From Promethearchaeota archaeon (lineage in GTDB: Archaea; Asgardarchaeota; Lokiarchaeia; Sigyniarchaeales; SOKP01), in contig JAGXNO010000037.1 of the NCBI GenBank assembly GCA_019894975.1, positions 1-37,782 of the forward strand: 37,782 nt of DNA, read 5' to 3'. The notes under the pieces are model-generated. The model ran no database searches. It saw nothing but the letters and a program-made list of their open reading frames with translations, and was not told the origin of the DNA. A program made the translations under genes and the position numbers. Position 1 is the stretch's first letter, and every line of letters begins with the position of its first letter. This document shows, piece by piece, positions 16,648-24,842 of this stretch.

Positions 16648-16656
16648 TTTATAAAT
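16648..16656 (+). promoter_or_regulatory. TATA box of the M29 aminopeptidase, leaderless transcript likely
   Basis: TTTATAAAT centred 28 bases before the ATG at 16680. This spacing puts the transcript start at or next to the first codon, and no Shine-Dalgarno sequence is present, both as in leaderless archaeal mRNAs. Confidence 0.55.
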
Positions 16657-16679
16657 TTTACAAGAAGAATCGAAATACA

Positions 16680-17954
16680 ATGAATTCAGAATTTGAGAAA
16701 AATTTAAATAAATATGTTGATGTAATATTAAAGGTTGGCCTTAATTTACAACAAGGACAGCGCCTCCTAATTGGTGTAGATAATCCTGTTAATTCCGGAA
16801 CTCCTGTCGAATTAGCCCCATTTATACAATTAATTGTGAAAAAAGCTTACCAGATGGGAGCAAAGTTTGTAGAAGTGCTGTGGAGTGATCCTCAACTAGA
16901 CCTAATTAGATATCAATATGCTCCCAAAGATTCGTTTGAAGAAGTTTCAATATGGCGTAAGGAAGCAGCTTTAGAATATGCTACTAAGAGTGATGCAATT
17001 TTAGCTATTGCCGCTCAAGACCCTGAAATATTTAGTGATCAAGATCCTGCACTATTAATGACTCAGGCTCAAGCTAAATCAATTCTTTATAGACCTTTCA
17101 TGCAGTTACTCATTAAAAATAATATGAATTGGTTGGCGGTTTCGGCCCCAGTTAATGGCTGGGCAGAAAAGGTTTTCGCTGAACCTTCTTCAGATAAAAT
17201 TAAAGCAAAACTATGGGATAAGATATTTCAAATTTGTCGTATTGACCAAGAAGATCCAATTTTAGCGTGGGATAATCATATAAAAAATCTTCAAGCTAGA
17301 TGTGATTATTTAAATGAAAAACAATACGAAGCACTAAATATAAAAAGTCCTGGAACAGACTTGACAATAGGTCTAGCTAGGAACCACGTTTGGGTGGGAG
17401 GAAATACTAAAAGTCAGAATGGAATAACTTTTGTTCCAAATTTACCAACTGAAGAGATTTTTACTATCCCTGATAAAAATAAAGTACACGGAACTGTAAG
17501 AGCAACCAAGCCACTATTTATTAATGGTGCCCTTATTGAGGATTTTTCATTTACATTTTCAAATGGAAAAGTCATAGAATATGACGCAAGCAAGGGTAAA
17601 GAAGTTCTTGATAATTTGTTAAATTATGATGAAGGTGCTAAATATTTAGGTGAAATAGCTCTAGTGCCACATAGTTCCCCTATATCTCAAACCGGATTGC
17701 TTTTTTATAACATATTAATAGATGAAAATGCCTCCATTCATATTGCTTTGGGTTCTGGATATAAATTTAGTATAGAGAATGGAGAAGAAATGTCTGATGA
17801 TGACTTTATCAAAGCTGGAGGAAATAATAGCATGCTTCATATGGATTTTATGATAGGTTCTAAGGAAACCAATGTTGATGGAATCCAAGAAGATGGAACT
17901 GTTGAGCCAATTATGAGAAATGGGGAATGGGTTTTTAACGTCTCTTCAAAATAA
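16680..17954 (+). CDS. M29-family aminopeptidase, copy 1
   Basis: A 424-residue metallo-aminopeptidase of family M29 (AmpS/AmpT type), removing N-terminal residues from peptides in the cytoplasm. Metal-binding segments are seen in order: NLPTEEIFT, YLGEIALVPHSSPIS, ENASIHIALGSGY and HMDFMIGS, which supply the two glutamates, two histidines and aspartate of the double cobalt/zinc centre. The N-terminal half carries the family's dimerisation region. A close paralogue lies at 30463-31728 on the other strand. Transcription is probably leaderless, from the TATA box just upstream, and ends at a T10 run. Confidence 0.92.
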   Translation: MNSEFEKNLNKYVDVILKVGLNLQQGQRLLIGVDNPVNSGTPVELAPFIQLIVKKAYQMGAKFVEVLWSDPQLDLIRYQYAPKDSFEEVSIWRKEAALEYATKSDAILAIAAQDPEIFSDQDPALLMTQAQAKSILYRPFMQLLIKNNMNWLAVSAPVNGWAEKVFAEPSSDKIKAKLWDKIFQICRIDQEDPILAWDNHIKNLQARCDYLNEKQYEALNIKSPGTDLTIGLARNHVWVGGNTKSQNGITFVPNLPTEEIFTIPDKNKVHGTVRATKPLFINGALIEDFSFTFSNGKVIEYDASKGKEVLDNLLNYDEGAKYLGEIALVPHSSPISQTGLLFYNILIDENASIHIALGSGYKFSIENGEEMSDDDFIKAGGNNSMLHMDFMIGSKETNVDGIQEDGTVEPIMRNGEWVFNVSSK

Positions 17955-17961
17955 GTTAAAC

Positions 17962-17971
17962 TTTTTTTTTT
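17962..17971 (+). terminator. T10 terminator after the M29 gene
   Basis: Ten consecutive T residues begin eight bases after the stop codon, inside the 20-base gap to the convergent LRR gene. Confidence 0.6.
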
Positions 17972-17974
17972 ATT

Positions 17975-19012
17975 TTATAGGTTTACAAGACAATATTGCA
18001 CAAACTTCAAGGGATCATTAGCACATCCTCCTGAATCAAGACCTCCCAATTGCTCGATAATCTTTTGAGGGATGGCATTATCTACAATCCATAAATCTTT
18101 TAAATTGGTTAATGATTCTAATCCTTTTATCTGAATTATTTGATTTTGATTTAGATCAAGCGTTTCTAATTTTGTTAGCGGTTCTAATCCTTTAATTTCA
18201 CCAATACTATTTTCAGATAGAAATAAGTTCTCTAAATTTGTTAGTGAATATAATCCTTTAATATGGTTTATTTTATTTTGTTTTAAATTCAGGATTTTCA
18301 AATTATTGCAATGATCCAACCCTTTAATTTCTGATATCTGATTTGAATTTAACCAGAGAGTTTCTAAATGTTCCAGAGCATCAAGATTCTTTATTTCTTG
18401 AATTGAATTATTGTTTAGATAAAGACTTTTTAAGTTTTTTAGGTTTTCAGATCCTTCGATACTTGATATCTGATTACCAGCAATGTTCAATACTTCTAAA
18501 TTCTTTTGATTATCTAAGTTTTCTATTTTCTGTAATTGATTCCCCGCAATCCACAATACTTCAAGTTTATCTAATTTATCAAGTCCTTGGATTTTTGAAA
18601 TATTATTCCAGGATAAATCTAATCGTTGTAGTGAAGTGAGATTTTCTAAACCTTTTAATTCTTCAATCTGGTTCCCTCTAAGATATAATTCTTTCAGATT
18701 AGTTAATTTATCTAGACCTTTGATTTCCTTTATTTGGTTACTGATTAAATGTAGGATTTCAAGATTCTGTAGGTTATCTAATCCTTTTATCTCCCTTATA
18801 TCATTGCTCCCAAGATTTAAGATCTCAAGTTCATTTAGAGCATCAAGCCCTCTCATAATAATTATTTCATTAGAACTAAGTTCTAAATGTTTCAAACCAT
18901 CGATTTTATCCAACCCTATAATTTCCTCAATATCTCTGATTTCTAAAAGTCCTAAATCTAAAAATCCATTGTTTACTTCAAATTTACTTCCTGCCCATTC
19001 CACAGATTTCAT
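17975..19012 (-). CDS. SDS22-like leucine-rich-repeat protein
   Basis: A 345-residue protein consisting of a short N-terminal cap and about 12 complete plus one partial 22-residue leucine-rich repeat, each of the form LxxLxLxxNxIxxIKGLxxLxN, for example LEILNLGSNDIREIKGLDNL. This regular 22-residue spacing is the SDS22/protein-phosphatase-regulator type common in eukaryotes and in Asgard archaea. No signal peptide or membrane segment is present, so it acts in the cytoplasm, presumably as a binding surface for another protein. The end (GGLDSGGCANDPLKFVQYC) forms a C-terminal cap. Partner unknown. The regularity makes internal recombination between repeats possible. Confidence 0.9.
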   Translation of the reverse strand: MKSVEWAGSKFEVNNGFLDLGLLEIRDIEEIIGLDKIDGLKHLELSSNEIIIMRGLDALNELEILNLGSNDIREIKGLDNLQNLEILHLISNQIKEIKGLDKLTNLKELYLRGNQIEELKGLENLTSLQRLDLSWNNISKIQGLDKLDKLEVLWIAGNQLQKIENLDNQKNLEVLNIAGNQISSIEGSENLKNLKSLYLNNNSIQEIKNLDALEHLETLWLNSNQISEIKGLDHCNNLKILNLKQNKINHIKGLYSLTNLENLFLSENSIGEIKGLEPLTKLETLDLNQNQIIQIKGLESLTNLKDLWIVDNAIPQKIIEQLGGLDSGGCANDPLKFVQYCLVNL

Positions 19013-19204
19013 TAGAATCGCTTTAAATTATGAAATTAAATATTAGAAACTTGTAATTTCATTATTTAGATATAAAATAATTATACAAGACTTTTAATTT
19101 ATTTATTTTCTTTATGAAAAACTTATCAAATGTTTAAATGAACTTTGAAAATATTCTATTCAATAAAAAGAACTTATTAAAACCTTATTCAGGTTCGTTA
19201 TTAT

Positions 19205-19357
19205 ATGAATGCAATAGTTTGTAAGGAATGTGGATATTCATTTGAAAATAAAGAACCGGGAAAATATTTTTGTCCTAATTGCTCTAAAGAAATGAAGTTT
19301 ATCAAGTTTGAAGCTTTTTGTGGGGCTAAACCAAATGAACTTCATGAGATAAATTAA
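19205..19357 (+). CDS. Small zinc-ribbon protein (50 aa)
   Basis: A 50-residue protein with two CxxC pairs, C6/C9 (VCKECGYS) and C23/C26 (FCPNCSKE), an obvious rubredoxin-like or zinc-ribbon knuckle, followed by a strand-rich tail ending NELHEIN. ATG lies in the context TTATTATATG, so the TATA-like sequence overlaps the start. A diverged and broken copy follows 27 bases later with the same layout, so this is one half of a tandem duplication. It may bind a single zinc and act as a small accessory protein. No specific family recognised. Confidence 0.65.
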   Translation: MNAIVCKECGYSFENKEPGKYFCPNCSKEMKFIKFEAFCGAKPNELHEIN

Positions 19358-19384
19358 ATAATAATCCTTATTTATCTTTATTAT

Positions 19385-19543
19385 ATGGGTTTATTTTACG
19401 CTGTTGATAAGGAATGCGGTTATAGTTTTAAGAATAGAGAACCCGGTATCTAATTCTGCCCTAACTGCAATAAAGAGAAGAAATTCTTAAAGCTTGAGTT
19501 ATACGATGGAGTTAAACCTTCAGAGATTCATGAAAACGATTAA
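19385..19543 (+). pseudogene. Broken tandem copy of the zinc-ribbon gene
   Basis: Aligns with the preceding gene throughout (GYSFKNREPG / FCPNCNKEKKFLKLELYDGVKPSEIHEND against GYSFENKEPG / FCPNCSKEMKFIKFEAFCGAKPNELHEIN). It has TAA at 19451-19453, exactly where the intact copy has Tyr21, and the first cysteine is replaced by Asp in DKEC. With a stop and a lost zinc ligand it cannot make the full ribbon. The rest of the frame is open to 19543, so decay appears recent. The start context TTATATG is the same as in the intact copy. Confidence 0.7.
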
Positions 19544-19581
19544 AAGTTAAAGATTTAAGTTTCCATGGTTTCTTACTTTTT

Positions 19582-20289
19582 ATGGCAAATGCATTATATA
19601 TGAACGATTCCTACCTTAAAAGTTGGGAAGCAAAAGTAGTTGCTGTTAAAGATGACAAATATATTACACTAGACAATACAGCCTTTTATCCTAAGGGGGG
19701 CGGTCAACCCTGGGATGAAGGTTTTATCACTAAAGATCAGGAAAAATTTAGGATTGTTTATGTTGGTAAATTTTCAGGAGAGATCAGTCATGAAGTCGAT
19801 AAGCCAGGCTTAAAAATTGGTGATACTGTCTCTTGTGAACTTGATTGGGAACGTAGATATATATTTATGCGGTATCACACCGCATCTCATCTCATCTCTA
19901 ACATACTTTATAATGACGCTGACGCTAAGATCACTGGTAATCAAATCGAGATGGAAAAAACAAGAATGGATTTTTCTATGACTGATTATTCCCCCGAAAA
20001 ATTAAATGCTTTTGTAGACAAAGCCAACAATATAATAAACCAAGATCTTCCTATTACAATAGATTATATGACAAGACAAGAAGTCTTAGAAAAACCAGAA
20101 TTAGCTCGCTTAGCCGTTGGGTTACCTGAAAATATAAAAGAATTCCGTATTGTAAATATCGGGGATGTTGACAAACAAGTAGATGGTGGAACCCATGTTG
20201 ATCATCTAAAAGAAATTGGGACAATTGAGCTGACAAAAACAGTCAATAAAGGTAAAAATAACCGAAGAATGTATTTTATTCTCAAATAA
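19582..20289 (+). CDS. alaX: AlaX-type alanyl-tRNA editing hydrolase
   Basis: A 235-residue stand-alone editing protein that removes wrongly attached serine or glycine from tRNA-Ala. The N-terminal part (to about 90) is the AlaRS-like beta-barrel with YPKGGGQPWDEG, and the C-terminal part is the catalytic domain with H99 and H103 (HTASH) and the GGTHV motif containing H205. The fourth metal position is Asp201 (DGGTHV) where AlaRS editing domains usually have CGGTHV; Asp there is, as I recall, found in part of the AlaX family. Length fits AlaX-M. It sits alone just downstream of the zinc-ribbon pair. Start MANALYMND at the ATG. Confidence 0.9.
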   Translation: MANALYMNDSYLKSWEAKVVAVKDDKYITLDNTAFYPKGGGQPWDEGFITKDQEKFRIVYVGKFSGEISHEVDKPGLKIGDTVSCELDWERRYIFMRYHTASHLISNILYNDADAKITGNQIEMEKTRMDFSMTDYSPEKLNAFVDKANNIINQDLPITIDYMTRQEVLEKPELARLAVGLPENIKEFRIVNIGDVDKQVDGGTHVDHLKEIGTIELTKTVNKGKNNRRMYFILK

Positions 20290-20381
20290 TCTTTTATCAA
20301 ATCATATCTTCTTACAAAATTTTATATTATTGAATATCTAATCTTATTGTAAATATCACCCTCGAATATTTCTTCTATTCT

Positions 20382-20525
20382 ATGAATGAATCTGGAAAAA
20401 AATTTAGGTATAAAATTACAGTAGTAGGGGATGTAAGGGTTGGGAAGACGTCCCTGATTTCAAAATATACTTTAGGTACTTTTGAAATGGATTATGTTCC
20501 TTTCTATTTTGCTTTTTTTCTTTAA
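20382..20525 (+). pseudogene. N-terminal stub of a Ras-like small GTPase
   Basis: A 47-codon frame starting at ATG, with KITVVGDVRVGKTSLISKYT, i.e. a perfect first strand and P-loop (GxxxxGK[ST]) of the Ras/Rab superfamily. It then reads LGTFEMDYVP, which leads into the switch I segment. There the frame runs into FYFAFFL and a stop at 20523; switch I threonine, DxxG, NKxD and SAK are all absent, and I find no remnants of them in the next 120 bases. The piece cannot bind GTP by itself. It is a relic of the small-GTPase expansion typical of Asgard genomes, cut just after switch I, with its start still intact. Confidence 0.7.
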
Positions 20526-20643
20526 TATCTTTACATAAAAAAAATATAACATTTATTACTTGATAAAATCTAATTAGTCTATTACAATTTTTTTTGGATT
20601 TTTAAAAAGCTATTGAATTTTATGTAAACTGAGGGATTTTAAT

Positions 20644-22473
20644 ATGTTGGAAACTCCAGATCAAAAAAAATCAAATCTTATAGATGTTAAGGAATTTGGT
20701 AAACGATTTCAAGAATTTATGAAGAAATATGGTAAAATCTTGCAAGAAGCGCTAGCACTTCCTCCAGTCAGAAACACCTCATGGGGTACCTACGTAGAGG
20801 ATAATGCAAATCAATATCCAAACAATACTGCAATTAAATTTGAAGATATTTCGTTAACGTACAAGCAGTTTAATGAAATAGTTAATCAATATGCAAACTA
20901 CTTCATCTCTCTGGGATTGAAAAAAGGAGATATTGCTAAAGTCCTAATAAAGAATCGTGTAGAATATTTACTTGTATATACTGCAAATGCTAAAATTGGA
21001 GTAATTTCCTCCTTAATAAATACTGATTTGCGTCAAAAAACTTTAATCCATTGTTTAAACCTAACCCCTGGTAAAATTGTAATAGTAGGTGAAGAATGTT
21101 ATGATGCGTTCAATAAGGTTAAGTCTGAACTCAATTTAACAGACTCTTTAAAATTCTGTTTTATACCTGATTATAGAGAAATTGATATTCCTGAAGAATT
21201 CATTGATCTCCCTACAATTGTTAAAGATTTTCCTAAAGAAAATCCATCAACTACGACTGATGTACTCAACACTGATGTTCTCGCTTATCTATTTACTTCA
21301 GGAACTACTGGTTTACCCAAAGCCGCTCGTTTAACTCACCAAAGAGTTATAAGTCCTGGTTTTGCTTTTGCAAACCTATTTGCGGATCTTACTTCTGAGG
21401 ATACTATATATATACCACTACCCTTTTTTCATGGTACAGCTATTATGACGGGGTGGTCATCTATTTTGATGAATGGTGGAGCTTTAGCAATAGCCCGCAA
21501 ATTTAGCACTTCTCATTTTTGGGATGATTGTCGTAAATATAATGCAACAGCTTTTAATTATGTTGGAGAATTATGCCGATATTTAATAAATGTACCTCCT
21601 AAACCTAATGATAAAGATAATTCTGTAAGAGCCATCATTGGTAATGGATTACGACCAGAAATATGGAATGAGTTTAAAGAAAGATTTGATATACCTCTGG
21701 TTGGTGAATTTTATGGATCATCTGAAGGTAATATTGGATTTCTTAATCTTTTAAATTTCGATTGTACCGTTGGATATTCATTCGGAACGTTTGCTCTTGT
21801 TGAATACGACGTTGATGAAGATAAGCCTATAAGAGATGAAAAAGGATTCATGAAGAAAGTTAAGCAGGGAGAAGTCGGTCTTCTTTTAGGTGAAAGTGAA
21901 GGACCTAATAAATTCGCAGGATACACAGATAAAAAAGCAACGGAAGCTAAATTATTTCGGAATGCATTCAAAGAAGGAGATGAATGGTTTAATACGGGAG
22001 ATTTAATGCGAGATCAGGGATGTAATCATGCTCAATTTATAGATCGTCTAGGGGATACTTTTCGATGGAAGGGACATAATGTATCTACGACTGAAGTAGA
22101 AGAAATCCTTAACATATTTGATCACGTTTCAATGTCTTCTGTTTATGGTATAAAAATCCCTAACACCGATGGAAGGGCAGGAATGGCAGCGATAGTGCCT
22201 GAATCCGATACCAAGAGTTTTGACTTTCAAAAATTAGGAAGTGTTTTAAATGAAAACCTTGCTCCATATGCCATTCCAATTTTCATTAGACTCAAATCAG
22301 ATTTAGTAACTACATATAGCTTAAAATTTAAGAAACTGAATCTTAAAAAGGAGGGATTTAATATAAACAGCATTGAAGATCCTATACATATCAAACTACC
22401 AGATAAAGCTGAATACGTTCCCTTAACTAAAGAAATCTATGGTAACATCAACAATCATAAATATAGCTTTTAG
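20644..22473 (+). CDS. Acyl-CoA synthetase, FATP/very-long-chain type
   Basis: A 609-residue ANL-superfamily enzyme that activates a carboxylic acid with ATP and joins it to CoA. The ATP motif is SGTTGLPKAARLTH (219-232), then FYGSSEGN (356-363), TGDLMRD, and DRLGDTFRWKGHNVSTTEVEE. The last two segments are characteristic of the fatty-acid transport protein (FATP/SLC27) branch. A long fatty acid is the likely substrate, though branched or aromatic acids are possible. There is no carrier domain and no membrane segment. GAGGGATTTT just before the ATG acts as ribosome site. It is the only adenylating enzyme in the window and lies 2.3 kb from the hexapeptide membrane-protein cluster, so it might activate substrates for it (inference). 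Confidence 0.9.
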   Translation: MLETPDQKKSNLIDVKEFGKRFQEFMKKYGKILQEALALPPVRNTSWGTYVEDNANQYPNNTAIKFEDISLTYKQFNEIVNQYANYFISLGLKKGDIAKVLIKNRVEYLLVYTANAKIGVISSLINTDLRQKTLIHCLNLTPGKIVIVGEECYDAFNKVKSELNLTDSLKFCFIPDYREIDIPEEFIDLPTIVKDFPKENPSTTTDVLNTDVLAYLFTSGTTGLPKAARLTHQRVISPGFAFANLFADLTSEDTIYIPLPFFHGTAIMTGWSSILMNGGALAIARKFSTSHFWDDCRKYNATAFNYVGELCRYLINVPPKPNDKDNSVRAIIGNGLRPEIWNEFKERFDIPLVGEFYGSSEGNIGFLNLLNFDCTVGYSFGTFALVEYDVDEDKPIRDEKGFMKKVKQGEVGLLLGESEGPNKFAGYTDKKATEAKLFRNAFKEGDEWFNTGDLMRDQGCNHAQFIDRLGDTFRWKGHNVSTTEVEEILNIFDHVSMSSVYGIKIPNTDGRAGMAAIVPESDTKSFDFQKLGSVLNENLAPYAIPIFIRLKSDLVTTYSLKFKKLNLKKEGFNINSIEDPIHIKLPDKAEYVPLTKEIYGNINNHKYSF

Positions 22474-22488
22474 AAAGAAATTGATTAA

Positions 22489-22496
22489 TTTTTTTT
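22489..22496 (+). terminator. T8 terminator after the acyl-CoA synthetase
   Basis: Eight T residues within a 29-base gap between the convergent synthetase and NIF3 stop codons; the start of the tract lies 15 bases past the synthetase stop. Confidence 0.45.
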
Positions 22497-22502
22497 GAAA
22501 AC

Positions 22503-23348
22503 TTATTCCATATCTTCTAAAACAGGCTCATCTTCGATAAATTCACAACTTAAACCTATTTTTTCAAAATATGTACATAACGCAATACATGCGAACTTTT
22601 CAGTTGAGTAATGGGTTCCACCTATTATATTAATTCCTTTCTCTTTTTCAAACTCATGTATTTTTTTACTGAAATCGTTCAGGACAGTTACACCAGTTAC
22701 ATATGTATTGATTCCCAAATCTACAATTTCCTCAATCCCTTCTAGATTATTGCCACCCCCGCCAACAACCGCAACTTTATGATTTAATATTTCTTCAGAA
22801 CCATAGTTCCATAGTTTCGTAGTATGTCCTACAACAGACTTTAATTTTTCAGCTAATTCCTCAGGAGTAGTTAATTTAGTTGTTCCAACAACGCCAACTT
22901 TGGCACCGAAATATTCGTAAAACTCACCTTCAATATCAAGTTCTAAAGCTTTAGCCAAACTTGTACCTGTAGAATACTTTCCATTTCTATCTAAGGGTAC
23001 GTGAATGCTGTAAATTGAAATTTTCTTTTGCTTTAATATAGGGAGGAGACTTTTGCTAATATTTTGGAAGATTGAAGGCTTTCTAATATCCCAAATCATT
23101 GGATGATGAGTAACTAAAAGGATATTTTCTTTACCTAACTCTAAAATCTGGTTTAAGACTTTATCACTTGGAAATACAGCAGTATACATAGTATCGATTT
23201 CTTGAGAGTTATCTAACATGAGCCCCATATAGCGTTTCTTAAAGTTATCACTAATATATTGATTGTAATCCATTTCCTTCCAATCATCTTTACATTTATC
23301 AAGCTCGAAATCAGAATCAAGCTTTTTGTATAATTTTTTTGCTTTCAT
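22503..23348 (-). CDS. NIF3-family dinuclear-metal protein
   Basis: A 281-residue protein of the NIF3/YbgI (GTP cyclohydrolase I type 2 homologue) family. The metal ligands are seen: H81 and H82 in VTHHPMIWD, H116/D120 in IHVPLD, and the C-terminal HYSTE (GGTHYSTEKFA). The family forms hexameric rings; its chemistry is not settled, with reports of GTP cyclohydrolase and of other hydrolase activities. The central part (FYEYFGAKVGVVG) fits the two-domain form. ATG at 23348 is the clear start. It stands alone, convergent with the synthetase and divergent from the NTF2-like gene. Confidence 0.9.
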   Translation of the reverse strand: MKAKKLYKKLDSDFELDKCKDDWKEMDYNQYISDNFKKRYMGLMLDNSQEIDTMYTAVFPSDKVLNQILELGKENILLVTHHPMIWDIRKPSIFQNISKSLLPILKQKKISIYSIHVPLDRNGKYSTGTSLAKALELDIEGEFYEYFGAKVGVVGTTKLTTPEELAEKLKSVVGHTTKLWNYGSEEILNHKVAVVGGGGNNLEGIEEIVDLGINTYVTGVTVLNDFSKKIHEFEKEKGINIIGGTHYSTEKFACIALCTYFEKIGLSCEFIEDEPVLEDME

Positions 23349-23448
23349 TGTATATTCTCATAACTATTTTTACATTCATTTTAAAATAAAATGTAACTCA
23401 ATTTTAATATATTCATTCGTAATGCAATACTAATCATAAGTGGATTTT

Positions 23449-23880
23449 ATGTCAACAAACGAGAATAAAAAGGAAATTGAGGAAATAGTTAACCGAGAGA
23501 CAAGAGCTTGGGATACAAAAGATGTTGATCTCCTAATGACTATTTTTCATCCTGATATGGTGTGGCCATGGCCCAAGACACCACAGTCCCATGATCCAAT
23601 GGATTGGGTTTTAGAATGGGGAAGATATAATTACGACCGTTGGAGGGATGGTTGGTTAGAGCTTTTCAACACTCATGAGCTCGCACATAATGTAAGGAAA
23701 ATTAAAAAAATCGAAATCTCAACACAAGGTGATGGCGCATTTGCTGTAGTAGATATAGATACTTTATGGATCGATTCCAAAGGAAAAAAAAATCATTGGA
23801 AAGGTCGAGTTTGTAAAGTATATACAAAGGTTGAAAATGATTGGAAATTAATAATGCATACAGGAGTTCTTGAGTATTAA
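23449..23880 (+). CDS. NTF2/SnoaL-like protein
   Basis: A 143-residue NTF2-like cone-shaped alpha+beta protein. Characteristic pattern: N-terminal helix IEEIVNRETRAWDTKDVDLL, MTIFHPDMVWPWP, a helix with WGRYNYDRW, then long strands ending VYTKVENDWKLIMHTGVLEY. Members bind small hydrophobic ligands or act as hydrolases/isomerases; the residues needed for a particular reaction are not evident. Chosen start is ATG 23449 (MSTNENKKE), three codons after a GTG. It is convergent with the hexapeptide genes and nothing shows that it works with them. Confidence 0.8.
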   Translation: MSTNENKKEIEEIVNRETRAWDTKDVDLLMTIFHPDMVWPWPKTPQSHDPMDWVLEWGRYNYDRWRDGWLELFNTHELAHNVRKIKKIEISTQGDGAFAVVDIDTLWIDSKGKKNHWKGRVCKVYTKVENDWKLIMHTGVLEY

Positions 23881-23897
23881 TTTAAACCCAATTAATA

Positions 23898-24842
23898 TTA
23901 TATATTAAAACCATCATCAAAATCATCAGATTCCTCAAGTTCAAATCGTTCTTTTTCCTCTTCTTTTTTCTCTTTTTTAAGTTCTTTTCGTTCCTTATAA
24001 GTAAGTTCATCATATCGTTTCACATATATTTCTTCATACCTTTCTCTCAATGCTTCAATATCTTCTACTTGACCTAATTTATCTTCAAGCCCATCTTCAA
24101 AGAAATAATTCTTTTTGAATTTTTTAGCAGGAATACCGACATAGATCCACTCCTTTTCTAGAACTTGCCCAACGGTTGTTACCGAGTTTGCTGCTAATAT
24201 ACAATTATGCCCAATATGAGTACCAGGCATAACTATTGAGTGTGACCCAATTCTCACCCCATCCTCGATAGTAGTTTTCCTCATTATTAAAAGATTTCCA
24301 ATGATGCAAGATGATTGTACAATTGCTCCTTGACCGACTACAACATCCTTCCCAAATTCAATCATTTCTGTATCAACCCAACCTTCGAATAGTGAATTTG
24401 AAATTTTAGTTTTTACCCCAAATGCTTTAAAGCAAATATTATCTAAAATTCCTGGGAAGGGGAATCTATGTGCAAGCCAAACAGGCCATTTCTTAATCGT
24501 ATTGCGAAGACTCCAATAGCGATAGTCTCTATCCGCTTTAACTCTTAAGAATACTCCTTCCCGGGGTTTATAAATTGCATTAATTATCATCAATAATATT
24601 TTGGTAAAAAATATTGCAGCAAATACAATTGTTACATACATTAGAATAGCTAAAAGTGGAAGATATGTATAAAAATGAACTGGTCGAGGGTCGATTGGCA
24701 AAAGTTGCCAATAAACCCAAAGTTCTAATAGAAGTGGTATAATGCTTGCCCAAATAAGTAGAAAATATAAAATCAAATAGCTCTTTTTTGCTAAAACTGA
24801 CGCTGTAAAAGGTCCTATACGCATTGTGTTTGGAATACTCAT
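23898..24842 (-). CDS. Two-TM + hexapeptide (LbH) module 3, Pls/PosA-like
   Basis: A 314-residue protein: TM segments at about 21-47 and 58-90, then YKPREG and a cytoplasmic LbH domain (about 150-235) with hexapeptide turns such as DVVVGQGAIVQSS, RIGSHSIVMPGTHIGHN and ILAANSVTTVGQVLEKEW, and finally a highly charged tail (KKEKKEEEKERFELEESDD). Start ATG overlaps the previous stop by four bases (ATGA), with GAGGATGAG upstream, so translation is probably coupled to the M1-M2 gene. It is orthologous in layout to the gene at 32832-33680 (both begin MS(I/V)P). In Pls/PosA-type synthetases the third C-terminal repeat would occupy this place. Function: probable acyl/aminoacyl transferase of the membrane (inference). 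Confidence 0.8.
   Translation of the reverse strand: MSIPNTMRIGPFTASVLAKKSYLILYFLLIWASIIPLLLELWVYWQLLPIDPRPVHFYTYLPLLAILMYVTIVFAAIFFTKILLMIINAIYKPREGVFLRVKADRDYRYWSLRNTIKKWPVWLAHRFPFPGILDNICFKAFGVKTKISNSLFEGWVDTEMIEFGKDVVVGQGAIVQSSCIIGNLLIMRKTTIEDGVRIGSHSIVMPGTHIGHNCILAANSVTTVGQVLEKEWIYVGIPAKKFKKNYFFEDGLEDKLGQVEDIEALRERYEEIYVKRYDELTYKERKELKKEKKEEEKERFELEESDDFDDGFNI

Noticed and set aside
19451..19453. Stop codon read-through or recoding in the second zinc-ribbon copy
   Set aside because: TAA is not the codon used for selenocysteine (TGA) or pyrrolysine (TAG), and another change (Cys to Asp) also removes the zinc site, so decay is simpler.
19582..20289. Loss of editing function in AlaX because of the missing cysteine in DGGTHV
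   Set aside because: Asp in this position is, as far as I recall, found in part of the AlaX family, and HxxxH and GGTHV histidines are all retained.
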